From: Chamaea fasciata
Lineage: Eukaryota > Chordata > Aves > Passeriformes > Sylviidae
DNA length: 64,000 nucleotides
Direction of reading: 5' to 3'
NCBI GenBank assembly: GCA_029207755.1
Contig: JARCOQ010000017.1
Span: 3,794,945 to 3,858,944 of the forward strand
The position numbers were made by a program, and so were the translations under genes. Positions 11,195 through 25,556 of the stretch are shown one piece after another. Each line of letters opens with the position of its first letter. Position 1 is the stretch's first letter. The notes beneath the pieces are model-generated. The model was given only the letters and a program-made list of their open reading frames with translations. It did not search any database and was not told the origin of the DNA.

Positions 11195-14100
11195 GACATC
11201 GGCCCTTCCATGGGATGCCCGCCCTGAATAAAGGAAACCCGGCTTTAGCGTCACATACGAGTGTGCAATTCCCACAGAAGCCTCCCTGAGCTGGGTGGTC
11301 GAGCCAGGGTCTGCTTCTGGGCAAAAATATCTGCTGGCGGGAAGCAGGAGGAAATCAGGGATTGTTCCCTTCCCGTTGTGTAGCATCACATGGAAGGGCA
11401 CTCGTTATATGTGTTACAAAATCTCCATGGAGAAGACAAACATTTCTCAGAACTAAGACGTTTGAGGTCCATTTCCTCCCCTAGAATCACTGCACAGAAA
11501 TGAGACATTCTGCAGCCCAGCCAAGACATGAAGGCTGCTCAGAATGGCTCTGGTTCCCAAAACTACTCTTCACACCTACATTTTTACCAGAGCTCCACTA
11601 GAACCCCTTCAGTGTGCCCATACAGTTATTTTGCTCAGCCTGTTGCCACATGTGACGCAATAACTTTGATTCAGTCTGAGATCCATGATTCTATGGTTCA
11701 CTGTCAATGCCTTTGATGCAATTAATTCAGCACACTAGCTGTAACATCTTAAATGGGTTGACAAAAATATCTCCATCAACCTTCTTTTGAAAATCAGCAA
11801 AATGCTACAGAGGCAATCTGCATTGGTTGTAAATATCTGACTCAATACTTAGTTTGGTGTGTGACAAAAGACAAAAATCGGAAGACTTGAAGACAGCTTC
11901 CATTCCACAAATCAGCATTCCCACTTGGAGATCTTTAAAGAAAAGCTTAATAAATATTAATCCCAATGTGATAAAAGTATCAGTCTCATCCATCTGCGGA
12001 ACAAACTTATCATGGACCAGGAAGAGATACAGGTCACATCTTAAGTGTAAGGGAATTATCTGGATGCACTTTTTTTTCCCTGCATGCAGCATTTAAAAAT
12101 TTAAAAACTTCTTTCTTTTTAAAGTTTGTTACATTTTATTAGAATTTTGAATTATAGAACTTTGATATAATGTGCTCAAGTGAAAAACACTCCAAATTCT
12201 CTATATCACCTACAATAAAGTATTCTGGGCTACTGCATAGTTCAGGATCATTTAAAAACAAACTACTCCAAATGCCACAGATTAATAGCACAAACAATAG
12301 GCACTGCTTGGTCTGCAGGACAAGAACTGACCAAACCTCTCACAATTCTTTCATAGCAAAGATTAAAAACCAAATCAAACAATAAACGCCCCCAAATTCC
12401 CAACAAAACGTCCAACACAGAACTGTTCAAACATCACTGAACAAACCCCATAGGGGGAAACCACAAAAAATTCTATTATAATGTTCCTGGAGGTTTTTTT
12501 TGTCCTCTAATTTAAGCTTCAATCAGAAACAAGCATTTTATACTAGGCTGGATGGACAAAGAACTGAGTAAAATGACTATACAAATCATTCTTTAATGTC
12601 ATGACTGCAGAAATTATTTAATTTTATGAAATTATTTAAACGAAGTTTAACTTTGGCTTTTGAAACAGCTTGAGAAAAGTACTTTGCACAACTAAGTATG
12701 AAAAGGCAGTTTGAAAAATGTGGAAAACATCAGAACTTATTTTCTGATCACTGGCACAAAACAAAAAACATTGTGTAAAATTTGCAATAATATTAGTAGG
12801 ATGGGAAGAGGGCAGACCACTTCTTGTGCCTCAGAAAATAAACTTTATTTAAATCCTCTGTGAAATTTCATACAGAATGTGAAGAGGCAGTTCTGGACAA
12901 AGGAAATCTATGCTTAAAAATTCACAATTTTTTTCCCCATGCTGATTTAATTTCTGTTGATTAAATTATTTCAAAGTTGACTTACTGCTTTTGAGTAGCA
13001 AGAGTAAAATACATTATAAATATTGTATATTTCACACTTACAAAATGTAACTGTTCTTGTGCTTTATTCCTAGATCTGAATAGTAGCTGCCTGGTTTTGC
13101 TATTGATCTTGTATTTTTGTGTGTGTGATAACTCCATTGAACAAAGATTCTTTCAGGCTTACTGCGGATGCAACTGGTTTTAATTTTAGATCCTTATCTT
13201 TTGTCCCAAAGAGCTTTATCTCACAGTCTCATCTATATTTAAAAACTTGAAATATATCAGCCACCTTCCTAAAACTGTACGAACACTCCTTGCCAGATTG
13301 TGTGTTGCTTTTGAGAGTAGAATGTAAGAACTTTTTATTTTTTCAGAACTGGCTCCAGTGCAGAAGCTAAGAAGATCTTTATTTCTGTTCTTGAATCTTT
13401 TGCTTCAAGGGTCACAAAACAATCAGATAGCAAAGTATAATTACCAGAGGAGAAAAAATAAACAACAAATGATTTCATTATGACTGGATTCATACCATTG
13501 ACTTCAGAGAGATTACTCATGAGCACAAGTAAATGTAAATAAGATTACAAAGCCAGATTAGAAACACGCAGTCTTCTGACTGGGCTGTAATCTTGGCATA
13601 GTAAAATTCTAATGCAAAATCACAAATTTATCACGTAGTCCAACACAAAATTCATACCATTGCATATCAGCAGCTCTGTGCGGTGCAAGGCCGCTTGCTC
13701 TTTCCTTCCCCAAGAAGAAAACCTGCTTGAAGTCACATTTTCATTACTGCAGCCAGGGAGAATGGACAGAGCAAAGGGAGATTTCTGGGCCTTCCAAAAC
13801 TAAGCTGATGTGAAATGAATAGGAAACAGAAAATCATAAAATTGGACAAAAAATAACGTATATACATTTGTATTTCGGAGCTCCTGTCTCCTTTTCTGAA
13901 ATCTCGGCTCTCCTCCAATCTCTCATTTTCATTTCTAAAGTTTAAAAAGCAGCAGAACACCTTGCTTGACACTGAAAGCTTTTCAGCTCTGTAAGTAAAT
14001 TTCAGTATAAAATTTTCTTCAGCTTGTAAAGAGAAGGGAGAAAAGAGCAGAGCCCCATCTATAACAAATCACACCCTCAGCCATCACCTTGATTACCAAA

Positions 14101-15440
14101 GTCTGGATTAATTTGGGAACATAGTGGAGCAAGAAGAACTTTGAGTATTCTCAGTTAAGCCTGAGAGCAACTGAATGCCAATAACAACAGCTCGTGATAG
14201 ACCTTCTTTGGCTTAGAATGGCTTTTTCTCTGTCTGTGTTACAGACTGTAACTGCTGACTTTTCCACAGTAAGGCCACCACTGATCCTTATTTTTCAGCA
14301 TTCCTGGAACTTTGGATTAACACACTGAAGGCTGCTGCAAGCTTGAGTGTTACAGACAACCATGTTTGATAATGAATTTCCATTTTTTTCATGATTTTTA
14401 AGCCTAAAAGTTACATCTAATCAAGCACTTTATAGTCTTTTCTTCTCTGAATTCAACTCTCCATTCTCTATATATGGACTTTAAAAATCATTCCTAAAAA
14501 CATTTTTAATAGGAAACCCAATAGCCTTGCATAACTGTGAGGTGCTCCCTAATTATTTACCATTTTACCATTGTAACACACAGAAGTTGTGGAGGATGTT
14601 TGAAAACGTTTGTTTTTAAATGCCAACATAATATGTAAGATGCATCGGGAGTTGTTACTGATTAATGTGTATGATTTAACCTCTTTAAAAGCTAAGCCAA
14701 AATTTAATACCATCCCCTTCTTTCTGCATAGATTGGTACTTTGCTAAATGTAGTGACTGGATGGCTTGTGTGCTGAGCGGCACAGAAATTGTGTAATACA
14801 ACATTCTTGGCACATGTATATAGTAATTTACATATGACATAATGACTATTCACAATATCTTTTGTTGTATTTGACTCTAAAGGATTTACTCATGAAAATG
14901 GCATAAAATAACCATGTAGTTTACCAAAATTATGGAAGAATTTCTTATTAAATTCTCAACAATTCTTATGAAAGGTTTTCTCCCTGGCTATGGAATAAAC
15001 AAACTCATCTCTTCTTTTTGGGCAGCGAGCCCACAGTGGTCAAGACCCCAAATAATTCAGTGCACTCATTTCTGTTATTCACATCTTCATGGCCTCAGAA
15101 TGGAGGGCTTAACACTAAGGATGACAAATATATCAAAGATCATGAGGGCTTTGAACAAATGTGTACCAGGGTGCTTAAAATTGCATGCGAGCAGCCCCTT
15201 CTCTTCCTGGCTTTGCTTTGTCCAGTTATGAAATGCATTTTGTTCCACAAAGTCTGGAATTCTCATCACTGCCAGGCTCACCCCAAGGATAAACATGTAT
15301 AAAACAAATATAAATAAACTCAGTCCAAAACCAGCAAAGGATTTTTGCTGAGGACTGAACTTACCAGACAGCGAACTGCATTTTGGGAGTAAATGGAAAA
15401 ATTAGAGGGGTTTTATTTTGTAGGGGTTTGTGTTTGGTTC
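11195..15440. other. AT-rich non-coding DNA
   Basis: GC falls sharply after the minisatellite. No long ORF or recognisable repeat is seen. Confidence 0.6.
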
Positions 15441-15459
15441 TTTTTTTTTTTTTTTTTTT
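15441..15459. repeat. Poly(T), 19 bases
   Basis: Uninterrupted T run in non-coding sequence, following GTTTGGTTC. No adjacent element is recognised. Confidence 0.95.
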
Positions 15460-16569
15460 AAGAATGAAACACATGGACAAAGGGTTTCAGCCACTTTTCA
15501 GCTCCTACAAATACCTTGCTGGTTTGTATTTAAAATCAGTATTTTTTCACCGTCACTGTTCTTACATTGGGATCCTAATTGCTTCAGAGGCATTGGTTTA
15601 TGTTAATTTCTAAATAGATGAAGAGGGGATGCATTTAACACTTAGCAATTTTATCTAGCTAACGTCAGCTACATTACAATACTACACAGGGCTGTATATT
15701 TTGTAATCAATATTCTCCTGCTGGAGAACATTGGGAAGGTTATTTCACAGTTATTCCAGCCAAAAAGGGGATGCTGACATGACAACATGACAAAACACTT
15801 TGAGACCTATGTAGGACATAATCTCCAATTGGTGGGTGTTTTTATTTTCTACCTAAGGATGGATTGAAGTTACATTAGCTGTACATCAGGCTGAAAAGCT
15901 CTTCATCACCTAAAAGATAATTATGCTTGAAGCCCTCGTATCTTGTGTGTATTCTTTGAAGTGATCCATTTGCTGTTTAAATGTCAAACGACTTTTAAAA
16001 TACTTAATGCACAGAGTCTGGAGTCCATCTGGTAATAAAAAGATCAGGGTTTCGGTTGTTAAAGCTAGTAGGATATTAACATTTGCTTTTATTTTACTGT
16101 TATTTCTGGTGCTTCAGTATTCTTAATACAGCACATAAAATGAAGAAAACTAAACACACACTAAACTTGGTGTCCTTTGCACTAAAACCCTGCATCCATT
16201 AGAAAAAGCCTCTTTGCCTGTGTTTGAGAAAAGCTGTAACTCTAAAGATATTTGGATTAATCAAAGACTTGAAAGTAAAACCACTGTCTTGGTGCTTGCG
16301 CATTTTCTTGGCACAGACCATAACATCAGAGCTGAAATCCACAGGCTGAGCAGGGAAGGAACAAAGTCATGGTGCACATGACAAGCTCTGGTTTTGCTGC
16401 TCCACCACCAGTGGCACCCCATGCTCAATGGATATTTGGCCCCAATTACAGGGAATATCTTTTTCCAGCAGCCTTTTTCAAAAAGCTGACCTTCACCCCT
16501 CAATGCTGATTTCAGTGAAATGCAAGAGCACTCTGAGAAGGGGATTTTGGAACTGCAGGAACAGTTTAA
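15460..16569. other. AT-rich non-coding DNA
   Basis: Nothing recognised between the poly(T) and the long CR1 copy. Confidence 0.6.
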
Positions 16570-17252
16570 GGACAGGCTGGGCACTGAACGGCCCAGCAGC
16601 AGCTCTGCACAGGAGTTTTGGGTCCCAGTGGAACTGGAGGCAGCAGGGAGCCCTTGCACAGGGGCAAAGGACAACTGCACCCATACACACAGAGCAGCAG
16701 CTCTGGGGAAACCGCTGCTCCCCTCTGCTTGGCACACGTGAGGCTCCTCTGCTTCTGGAATAGTGTGTCCAGGCTTGGAACACCCAGGAGGAGCCAGAGA
16801 TCCTGAACTCAGCCAGAGCAGCAGAGGCCACCACATGGTGAGGGGACTGGAGCACACCAAGGCCATGGAAGTGGCTCCAGTCAGCCTGGGACAGGGGAGA
16901 CTGAAGAACGATTGGTGTCTTTCCCTGCCTGAAGCAGGGTACAGAGAAGCTGGAGCTAAACTGTTTTTTATAGGTCCATGGGGAAAGGATAGGACAAGGG
17001 TCACAGTAAGGGAAAATTTGATTAGTTATATATATATTAAAAAAAATGTTCAGAAGTAAACTGATTAAGCACTGAAGCAAGTTGCTCAGGAGACTGGAAT
17101 CTCCATCCTCAGAGATTTTCGAAACATGACTGAACACAGTCCCGAGTAACCTGATTTAACTTACAAGAGGGCCCTGCTTTGAGCAGGAAGATCAAGGCCT
17201 GGATAACCTCCACAAATCCCTTCCAGCCTAAATGTTTTTAGGGTTCTGTGAT
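16570..17252 (+). mobile_element. CR1 LINE copy, end of ORF2 and 3' UTR
   Basis: The order of recognisable pieces matches CR1: a reverse-transcriptase-tail-like GTGGAACTGGAGGCAGCAGG and GCCCTTGCACAG, then CACGTGAGGCTCCTCTGC and TAGTGTGTCCAGG, then GGACAAGGG, GTTGCTCAGGAGACTGGAAT, and finally CCCTTCCAGCCTAAATG with TTCTGTGATTTCT at the end. It is the longest CR1 in the window and has many frame breaks. The 247- and 214-codon minus-strand ORFs here are antisense to it. The left edge is approximate. Confidence 0.85.
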
Positions 17253-19697
17253 TTCTAAAAAGAGATTAGATTTAAATTAAAAAAAAATATATACAAGAGA
17301 TCCTTGAAACGCAATCATAACATTGCTGCTTTTACGTTTCAGAGAACTAATGAGAGCCAATTAAAACACAGAGCCCTTTGCCGTCTGTGAACTTAGTCTG
17401 ACCAAGCATACTTCTTTATAGGTAAATAATCACCAAAATTCTTTCAAAACACAGCATATTTTAAGAATAAGGAATGACAGGTCACCTCTTAACCTTTCCT
17501 TTACGTAATTGATAGTATTGTTTCAAAGCCTGGCTTATTGTCATTTTAGGGATGGAGGATGTTCTGGCAGTTCCATGTAGAGGTGGCAGCATTGTCCAGG
17601 ATGGACAAACACTGAGGTTCTTGGCCACACGCAAACAGTGATTTATAATCTGGGCATGGAGAAAAGAGTATATTCTATTTCTTATCAGGACAAGGGAGCT
17701 ACTGCAAACACCAGGCATGCAGACTGAATCCACAACACATTCTCCCTCTTCTCTTTTGCACTAACAATGGAAAAATTGGATTGCAGTTACATGTAGAAAA
17801 CCTGCAGAGCATTTAGTTTCTTTACTGTTCCACACTTATGCATTGTGTCCTGTGAGTTTTCAGGGCACAGTGCATTAGTAGAGAAAGTCACTACACAAGA
17901 GCAGAAGGCATCAGTGTTCTAGATTTCTTCATAACTAAAAATGACCTAAGCTCAGTTTCTGACAGCAAATTTAAAGGATTTTTTTAAAATTAATGTCCTA
18001 ACGTGTCGCTGTTTTCCACACAAACTCTGACAAATTTGTCCAAAAGCCAATCTCGTTACTCATCAGTCCATTTCCAATGTTGACATTCATCAGGTCAACG
18101 ACCTGCTGAGACTGAGCTACTACACAAAGCCCGTTAGTTTAACAGGTTTATTTTCATTGCACTTTGGTTCCCAAACTCAAGTGTTTTCTCTGCATGAGGT
18201 AAGTAGCTGTGGTTAGGTAATCAGAACTTAAAGGGTTATTGCTGGTACGTAACACAGGAAATCAGTAAGATTTGGATGGTTACTGTGCCAAAAAACACTG
18301 CTAAAAGCACTGCTAATAAAGATGTTTCTCCATTCTGGGACATGACAGTAACATGGTAATTTAGCACCATGGTGAAGCACATACATAACACTGGAAACTT
18401 TCTGTACCGTTCGTCATAACCAAAAGACTGAAACCAAACAAAAACTCCTATTTAAAAAAAAAAATAGCTCAACTTCACAGATAAACTTTTTCAGATAATT
18501 TTTTTTGCAGGATATATAAACATGGTTAAGTGTCCCCTGCTTTGAGAGAGTCACTAAGTGTTAGTGTCACTTTATTCCGGGGACTGCTTTCTTACTGCCC
18601 AGATGGAACCGGCATAGAAAAGAACACTGAGATGCACTTCACAAAGCCACTCTCTCACCTAACAAAAACCTGCCTCCGGGCAGGCCAAACAAATTGGGGA
18701 AATCCCACTGTGTGAGCAGAGAAGGGGATAAACACTCAATAGTAGAGAACACAGCAGGGAATGTCAGAGCTAAAAGATGGAGCGTTGGAAAGGCTAAGGG
18801 AGACAGATCATATTGTTAACTCAAAACAACCACAACACTGACAAGATTCTTTATTAGAGGGAACTCATTGCCAGACACTGTTGTAAAGTTTAAATAGAAT
18901 GAAACAAACTTGAGGCTGCTTTTGAAAATGTTACCCAATCCTGCCGTCCATACGCATCACAAACAACCTTTGATTTTTCTGGCCAACTTCAGTCAAATTA
19001 ATAAAGTGCTAGAGAATTATTATTTTTTTAAAATATTTGTTTCTAAAGGTTATAGAACTGATCATAGGTGCCAGAAACTGGTGCTATCTTGGCCTGAAGA
19101 GGAACACTTCAGCATCTACAGCTCAGTCAGACTAAAAGCAGTGTGGAATGCAACAGAGCAGTCAGTGCCTATTGCCCAACTGTTGGTTTGGGAATTCGAG
19201 AGGGAGTTGTGGATAGAGTGGGGATATTTTGTGGGTAAGCAAGGAAAAAAAGGAGAGGTTTGGTCACTGAAGCAAAAAGCATTTGATAATGAGGTCAGAG
19301 ACTGGGTAATGCCAGGAGTGCACTTATGGAAATGGAGTGAAATCCTGCAAGACCCTGGGCTGAAGCAATGCTGCTGTTCTGGGAGCAATTCACTGCTCGT
19401 GTTCACTCTCTGCGATCCGAGCTGCAAACCGGGCAAATGCCACCAGAGCAAGGAAAATCAGTCCTGCAAGCAGAAGGTCTAATGTCCAGAACTGGAGATG
19501 TGATAGAGAAACGAAGGTCACTGACTGATAAAGCCTTCCAGATCTCTTTGCAACTTTAGCAAAGAAATTCTGAGTTTTACAAAGCAAGTCTATTACCTGT
19601 GCATAGCTCATTAAATTAAACCTTACACTTTCAAATTCAGGTAAGACATTAGTATTTTCTTGCTTTTCATTATGCAGGTTTGTAATTTGTGGGTTGC

Positions 19698-19858
19698 TTT
19701 TGTTTGGTTGGTTTTTTTTGTTTGTCTTGCTTTTTTTCAACACACACTAAGGCCAGACCTAGGCATTGTCAACAGAGATCCAAACAGTTCTGCATTTACC
19801 AGTAAACAAAAAACAAAAAACCCAAAAAAACCAAAACCAACCAACCAAACAAAAAAAA
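19698..19858. repeat. Inverted T/G-rich and A/C-rich pair
   Basis: The left arm (19698-19740, TTTTGTTTGGTTGGTTTTTT and onward) and the right arm (19801-19858, containing CCAAAACCAACCAACCAAAC with A-runs) are near reverse complements separated by about 60 bases. A transcript across it could fold into an imperfect hairpin. Both arms are low-complexity, so it may have grown from simple repeats. Confidence 0.7.
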
Positions 19859-22800
19859 GTGCTGGATGGCTAATTTAGACAACAAAACACCCAACAGTGA
19901 GAAGTAAGCAGAGTAATTGATATGCTGTCATATCATTCATCACAAGAACATTAACCTTTCAACTGTGGTTAAAGCAATTCCAATTTCATTACTCCCTAGA
20001 GGATTCACCTTGGCAATACTCTGCAGCCCCTCCAGGCATTTCCATGTAGATGTAGGGGGTCTTCTTTGATCTTTTTCTCAGTTCTACAGGAATGGCAATA
20101 GCCAACTAACATTTTATGACTGAGTCACACCATCAAACCCAAGATAATGCTAGCAACCTATTCCTCCTTGCATTATTGTTTTTAATCTCTCTTCTCATCT
20201 CTGCCTTCTCTGAGTCACTTCTATCATTCATCTTTGTCTCCCCAGAGAAAAGTGAATTGCATTTTACCAGTGAGGAAAATGAAGTTTTTGGGAAATTCTT
20301 ACACTGATGGTAATGAGAACACTGAAAAAAATTCAACATAGATAAACTTCCTTTTTAAAGCTGATTGCTTATTTCATTTCTCAGTGTATATGGAAAAAAT
20401 CTCACAAAAGAGATGTGAGAATACAGGATATTTGGCACCTTCACCTCTTTCTAAAGACAAGAATAAAATCTCTAGAAGGCAAAGCAATATTAAGATAGAA
20501 TCAAGAAGAATTCTTTTGCCATGAGTGCTAACAGCAGAAAATACAGAAACCTTTGATTTACAGGGAATGGATGAGTGGCCCCAGTCACAGTTCAGCCTGT
20601 GTGGTTGAAAGGTGTGTTGGGAGAAAAGACTCCAAACAATTTCAATCCAGTGTGTCCAAACATGCTGCAGCTCATTTGGCACCAAGGTTGTTTAACTGCC
20701 TTCAGCAATTTGGGGTCTTAATTTGTGTTCACGATCAGATCCATCACACATCCATCTGATTTCCTAGTGTATGTGTTTGCTTAGGAACAAGCTTTTCTAA
20801 ATATTTTGTCAGCTTCTAATGCAACTGGCATGGGGACAGTTTGGCTTTTCATGTCTCCTGTCTTAGATAGTCTTAAGAGGGAGGAGAGACTGGACAGGTC
20901 AGTAGATGTTTGCAATTTTTTCCTAGCAGCATTTCTGTATTGAACCACAATTAATTTACTGTACAATTATATTTTATCCAAAACAACTACCACAAAGGAA
21001 GCTTGGACTGTGGAAAGATGCCATTGCACATAAAGCCTTAATAAATACTGAATTATATATTATTGACAGGACAGAAAGCGTGAACCAAATATAAAGGCAG
21101 CAACCCAGCCCCAAGTATCAGAGCCAGGGAAAAAAAATCCACAATATGTTACATCTACATAATTACATTTGCAGAGCAATTCACAAGCTAAAATATTGTT
21201 GTATTGTGATTTTTCCAGAAGCCATCGAATTAACAACCTCTAACTCTGTTGTATACAAGATAAAAGAAGAGTTGCTCAATTTCATGATTTAAAGTCGAGC
21301 CTCCTGTATTTCTGTTCTATGGGATCTGAACCCAAAAAACCTCACTGTTTGCATATTTAGGTCCTGTGACTGTGCCACAAAAATCAACTAAGCCAACATT
21401 GCTTACCAAGAGGTCATTGTCCCAAATAAAACATGTAGTTACATAAGTATAAGATTTATGAGAAACTGATGGAAATCAAAGATGTTTATTTAAATATCGC
21501 AACATGACAGTTCAGCCTGTCAGCTACACATGGAACAGGACTAATTCCATCCAAAGAACAGCTCACAGGGATTTGCTGCTTTCTAAAAAGGAGCAGAGTT
21601 GCAGATGATTGAGCAGAGATTTCAAACAAATCAAAAGCAGCAGCTGGAAAACAACGTAATTAATAAAACAGGTAATAGCACACACTGTTCTGGTGAAGCA
21701 CCAGTAATCACAGCACAGACTGCACCAGGTTCGGCCACAACAAAAACCAAGTTCCACTGGGATATATTTAGCAACATTTTTGCATTTGTCCTTACATTCT
21801 TACTGAATAATCAAGAAGCACTAGAAGGCAGCAGTGGTTGTCTGGTGGCTTGAGGAAACCCCATCAACTTTAGATGCACAATTCTGTCTTAATAGTCAGG
21901 AATGTTCAGTAAACTTGTAACTTCCATTATGAAAGAAAGTTGAATCGGCAGGATCATCCCTCTCTGAGACAGTACACCCCACAAACATTCAAGAAAAAAA
22001 AATCATCCAACATGAGAAATACAGTTAAAAAAAAAAAGTAAATATTTTAAATCACCTTTTTTTTTTTTTCCCAAAATAAAAGCAGACAGAAACTGCTCTG
22101 GCTCCAAGCAACTGCATGTGCCAGTGCTAGTTCTGGCAACAGCCTCAGCTGCTCCAGGAAAGATAAGGGCATTCCATAAAGCCCTCCTAAACGTAGGACA
22201 AGTGCTATCAGGGAGCACAAAGTCCCAACATCCCCATCCTGAAGGTGCCAGGCCAAGCAAACTTATCAGTGCTTGGAATGCCTGGCAGGGCACCAGCAGG
22301 GCCTTCACTTAGGATGGGTTATTTGCTCTCTGATTTCCATTTCAGAAGCAGGATTATGGAATAGTTTCACTGCTCTGGCCAAGAAGCCACAAATACTGAA
22401 AATCTCTGATTTTTTGCACCCTATGAGCCAACCACAGGTTTCACTAATGATCAGTCACATATCTGTCAGGAAGTGTGCTGGAATTGGTACAATTTTGCTT
22501 CACCAAGACAGAATTTTTCAAATAAAATCCCAGTCTTTGATTTAAACATTTCCAGGCTACCTACTCAGAATATCACAATCCTGCTGTGTCACAAGTGTCT
22601 TTGCTTCCAACTCTCCCACAGAAAGATTCCTGCAGTTCCACATCGTCTCCCACTGAGCTGGATTCCCAGTGAGAACTCAGCTGGCCCAGGTATTTTCCAG
22701 AGAAACGGCACTGATACATTCACACATGACGAATCTAAATCCAAATGTTACTTACAGGCAGGAAGTATTTTCTCCAAGTGTCACAAAACAGATGATGGCA

Positions 22801-24485
22801 CCTCCCCACAAATGGGAACAGAAACTCTACAGAGGCTCAGAGGAATTTCCCAGTGGTCACCCTCAGCCTGTTCTCTAATTTTGCCCACTTCGAGTGCTGT
22901 GCTCTGCCAGATGTTCGCTGCCTCCCTCACCTGTGAGGCTTCACTTGCATTTTATAGACAACACCTTCCTCCTGAAACAGGAGCCCTCCAAAATTCCCAG
23001 CTGCCTTGCTCTCCATATTCCAGTCTGTCCTAAGGCTCTCAGCTTCTATTCTCCAGATCTAAACTCATCTCACAAGAGAAGATACCTGGCGTAATATATA
23101 AATTCCCTTGCCAATTCAGAAGCAATCTTTTTCGGTTTACCATTCTCTACCCAGCAGCATCTTAATTTTTAGATTTTGTTTTGAGGGTGTTTCTTTGCTT
23201 TTATTTTCCCACTCTAGCCAAATTAGTAAGACTTGATTTAAATGGTTATTCTGGAAGACTGTGCACAATAAAAATCAAGTAAGTGTTTAAAGAGTACAAT
23301 TCAGTCCTTCATATCTAGGGGTGATAGTTGAGAAATTCTTAAGATGAGCTCCTGATATCCAGTATAAATTTGAATCTTCAAGTGTTCAAATATCACTTTT
23401 GCCTGTCTCCTGAATCCAAAGTCTGCAATCATGGCTCAGCATTCACACATACTCTCTTCTTACAGATAAGTGTTGCCACTGATTTTAAGATGAGACAGAT
23501 TCTCACAAGCTCAGAGAGGATAAAACTTGGCTTTTTAATCTTTTGAGTTGAATAACTGTTCTTGGATGCTCCCTACGAGAAAGGAATGCATGTTATGAAA
23601 CCAGTATTCTTTCACAAGGGGTCCATCCTGGTCCTCTGTAGCTCAGTGATGTCGCCATGATTTTATCACCAGCCTCTAAAAGCAAGAGGAGAAACCTCCC
23701 AAAATGTGGCTCAGGTATGCTACTCCCAGTTCGTGTTTCTTCACCTTTATACAGGTTTGGTTGTCAGAGGGAGGAGTATCAGGAATGAGCAGTTATTACA
23801 GCACAAGAAGCAGCATGTTGGGCACGGAGCCTTTTCTCAGCTCGTTAAGGTGCTGCTGACATTGGCCTTTTAGCCCCGGTTGCCTCCGGGCGCCCCCGGC
23901 AGCCTCCATCCCCCATCCCTCCCAGCACTGACTGGTCACGCCAGTAACAGCATGTTTGAACCACTCTCCTGGGGTTTAATTATTGCATTTGATGACACCT
24001 GCGTGATACAATTTCACACTGTTATGAAATATTAATTGCTTTCTGCACTGTAGCAAGTAGCATATCCAAGAGTGAAAAAATAATGATGTTACTGTCTTTA
24101 TAATTTTTTTAACCATAGATTTTAGACTGTTTTGCCCTTTATCACCAAGCCTGTCTAAAAGAATCTGTGTTTCTCCAGAAAAACCATGCATGTTACCCAT
24201 AGCCCTCTTGCCTCTTTCACTAAAAGGAAGTCCCGTTATTACTTGAACAATATTTCTGTTTCACTGTCACCTTCTTCCACTCAAGGCAAAAGGACAGAAC
24301 TCCCGCTCTTGTCTCAGAGAAGAAGAAATTTTCTCTTATATAGGCAATAGTTCCTTTACCCCACGAGCTCTGCCCATTCTCTCCAGAACAATTAACTTAT
24401 ATTCCACCCCTGGAGAGCTGGTAAATGAGAAATAAGAGATAGGGTTTTACTTTATGGAAGACTATGTGCAATAGTTTTCATTTTG

Positions 24486-24501
24486 AAAAAAAAAAAAAAA
24501 A
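24486..24501. repeat. Poly(A), 16 bases
   Basis: A homopolymer on the plus strand followed by CGGAC. No upstream retroposon body is recognised. Confidence 0.92.
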
Positions 24502-25470
24502 CGGACAAGAAAGTCTATGGTCTTAAGAGGAGAATATATTCTTCAAATGGTTTCAGACAGCACTCTTAGCAAACATTTAATTCAGTATTCCAGGAGATTT
24601 GTTGTATGAATACAACGCACATTTCAAGGCTAACTTTTAAGCTCAGCTGTTTAAATTTCCTAGATTACTTTAATTAGGGACAGCCAACGTGTCCAGGCTC
24701 AGCTACAAAGAGTGAACATTGCAGAACATGTAACATGCAAAGTGTTCCCTCCGGACATGGGGAAATCAGGATGAACTTCAGGCAGTGGCTGCAGCAGGGC
24801 CAGAATTTATTTCAGTGCTCTGTTTTCAGTAGCTCAGCCTTTCCTTCTTTCTCATTAACGTAGAGGAGATCCAGCATCATATCAAATCATGGGAATCCTA
24901 ATTTATTTTCTTCCCTCTACAAAGCAGAGGGAAGAAAATTCAAGAAGGGGCGCATGCAATGTGCCCTCTTCCCCTGGCTCCCGTGTCTGGTGGGCGGAAC
25001 AGGAAAGCACAGAAGGAACCTCCTGGGAGAGTCTGCAAAAATCTGAACCTCAGTGATTCAGGGAAACCGTCTCCAAAAGTAATTAAGACCAATCAGTTAC
25101 TGTAAATAAAGAGATCTCCACCTCTGCCTAAAAGTGAAGAGGGAACATTCCTCACTCATATAAATACATATGCATTTAAATAAGAAGAATATACAGGAAT
25201 TGCCTCAAAATAAAGCAAGTTTAATGTTCCAAGACTGAAAGGGAAAGAGCAAATTCACACCACACATTTGGGGATGGATCATTAGCCAATACAGATCACT
25301 GCAGTGTCACAATTCAAGAAATTATTTTGATGCATTTCTTCCTCCTCCAAGGCATTTATTTCAAGGATAAAGCAGACGAGCCACTGACAGGTATACCTAG
25401 GAGGAAGAATCTGGAATATTTTCCTTGAGGGTTAAGATCCAATCTATATGGCTTTCATACTAGAAAATAT

Positions 25471-25556
25471 GGGAGGGGCGGGGGGGGGGGGGGGAAGGAA
25501 GAAAACAAAAAACAAACAAACAAACAACAAAGAAAAGAGAAAACTGTTTCTCAACC
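25471..25556 (+). repeat. Purine-rich tract with G15 run
   Basis: GGGAGGGGC is followed by 15 G (25480-25494), then GGAAGGAAG-type and AAAC/AAAG-rich sequence. The G part can form a G-quadruplex in principle. The A-rich part contains (CAAA) repeats. No gene is nearby. Confidence 0.9.

Larger units (their letters stand above)
17253..25470. other. Non-coding upstream DNA
   Basis: Includes a small GC-rich patch at about 23865-23940 and chance ORFs of 190 codons (18910-19482) and 186 codons (22473-23033) without any recognisable domain. The simple repeats inside are listed separately. Confidence 0.55.

Noticed and set aside
10210..11401. Six overlapping ORFs of 284-336 codons
   Set aside because: They are forced by the stop-free 22-bp minisatellite and read the same repeat peptide in every frame, so they are not genes.
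16261..17137. Minus-strand ORFs of 247 and 214 codons
   Set aside because: They run largely antisense to the CR1 copy at 16570-17252. Two different frames are open at once, and no domain is seen.
18910..19482. 190-codon + strand ORF
   Set aside because: It is somewhat long for AT-rich DNA, but chance ORFs of similar size (186 and 176 codons) occur nearby. No domain, splice context or repeat origin is recognisable. A cross-species protein-level search would overturn this if conserved.
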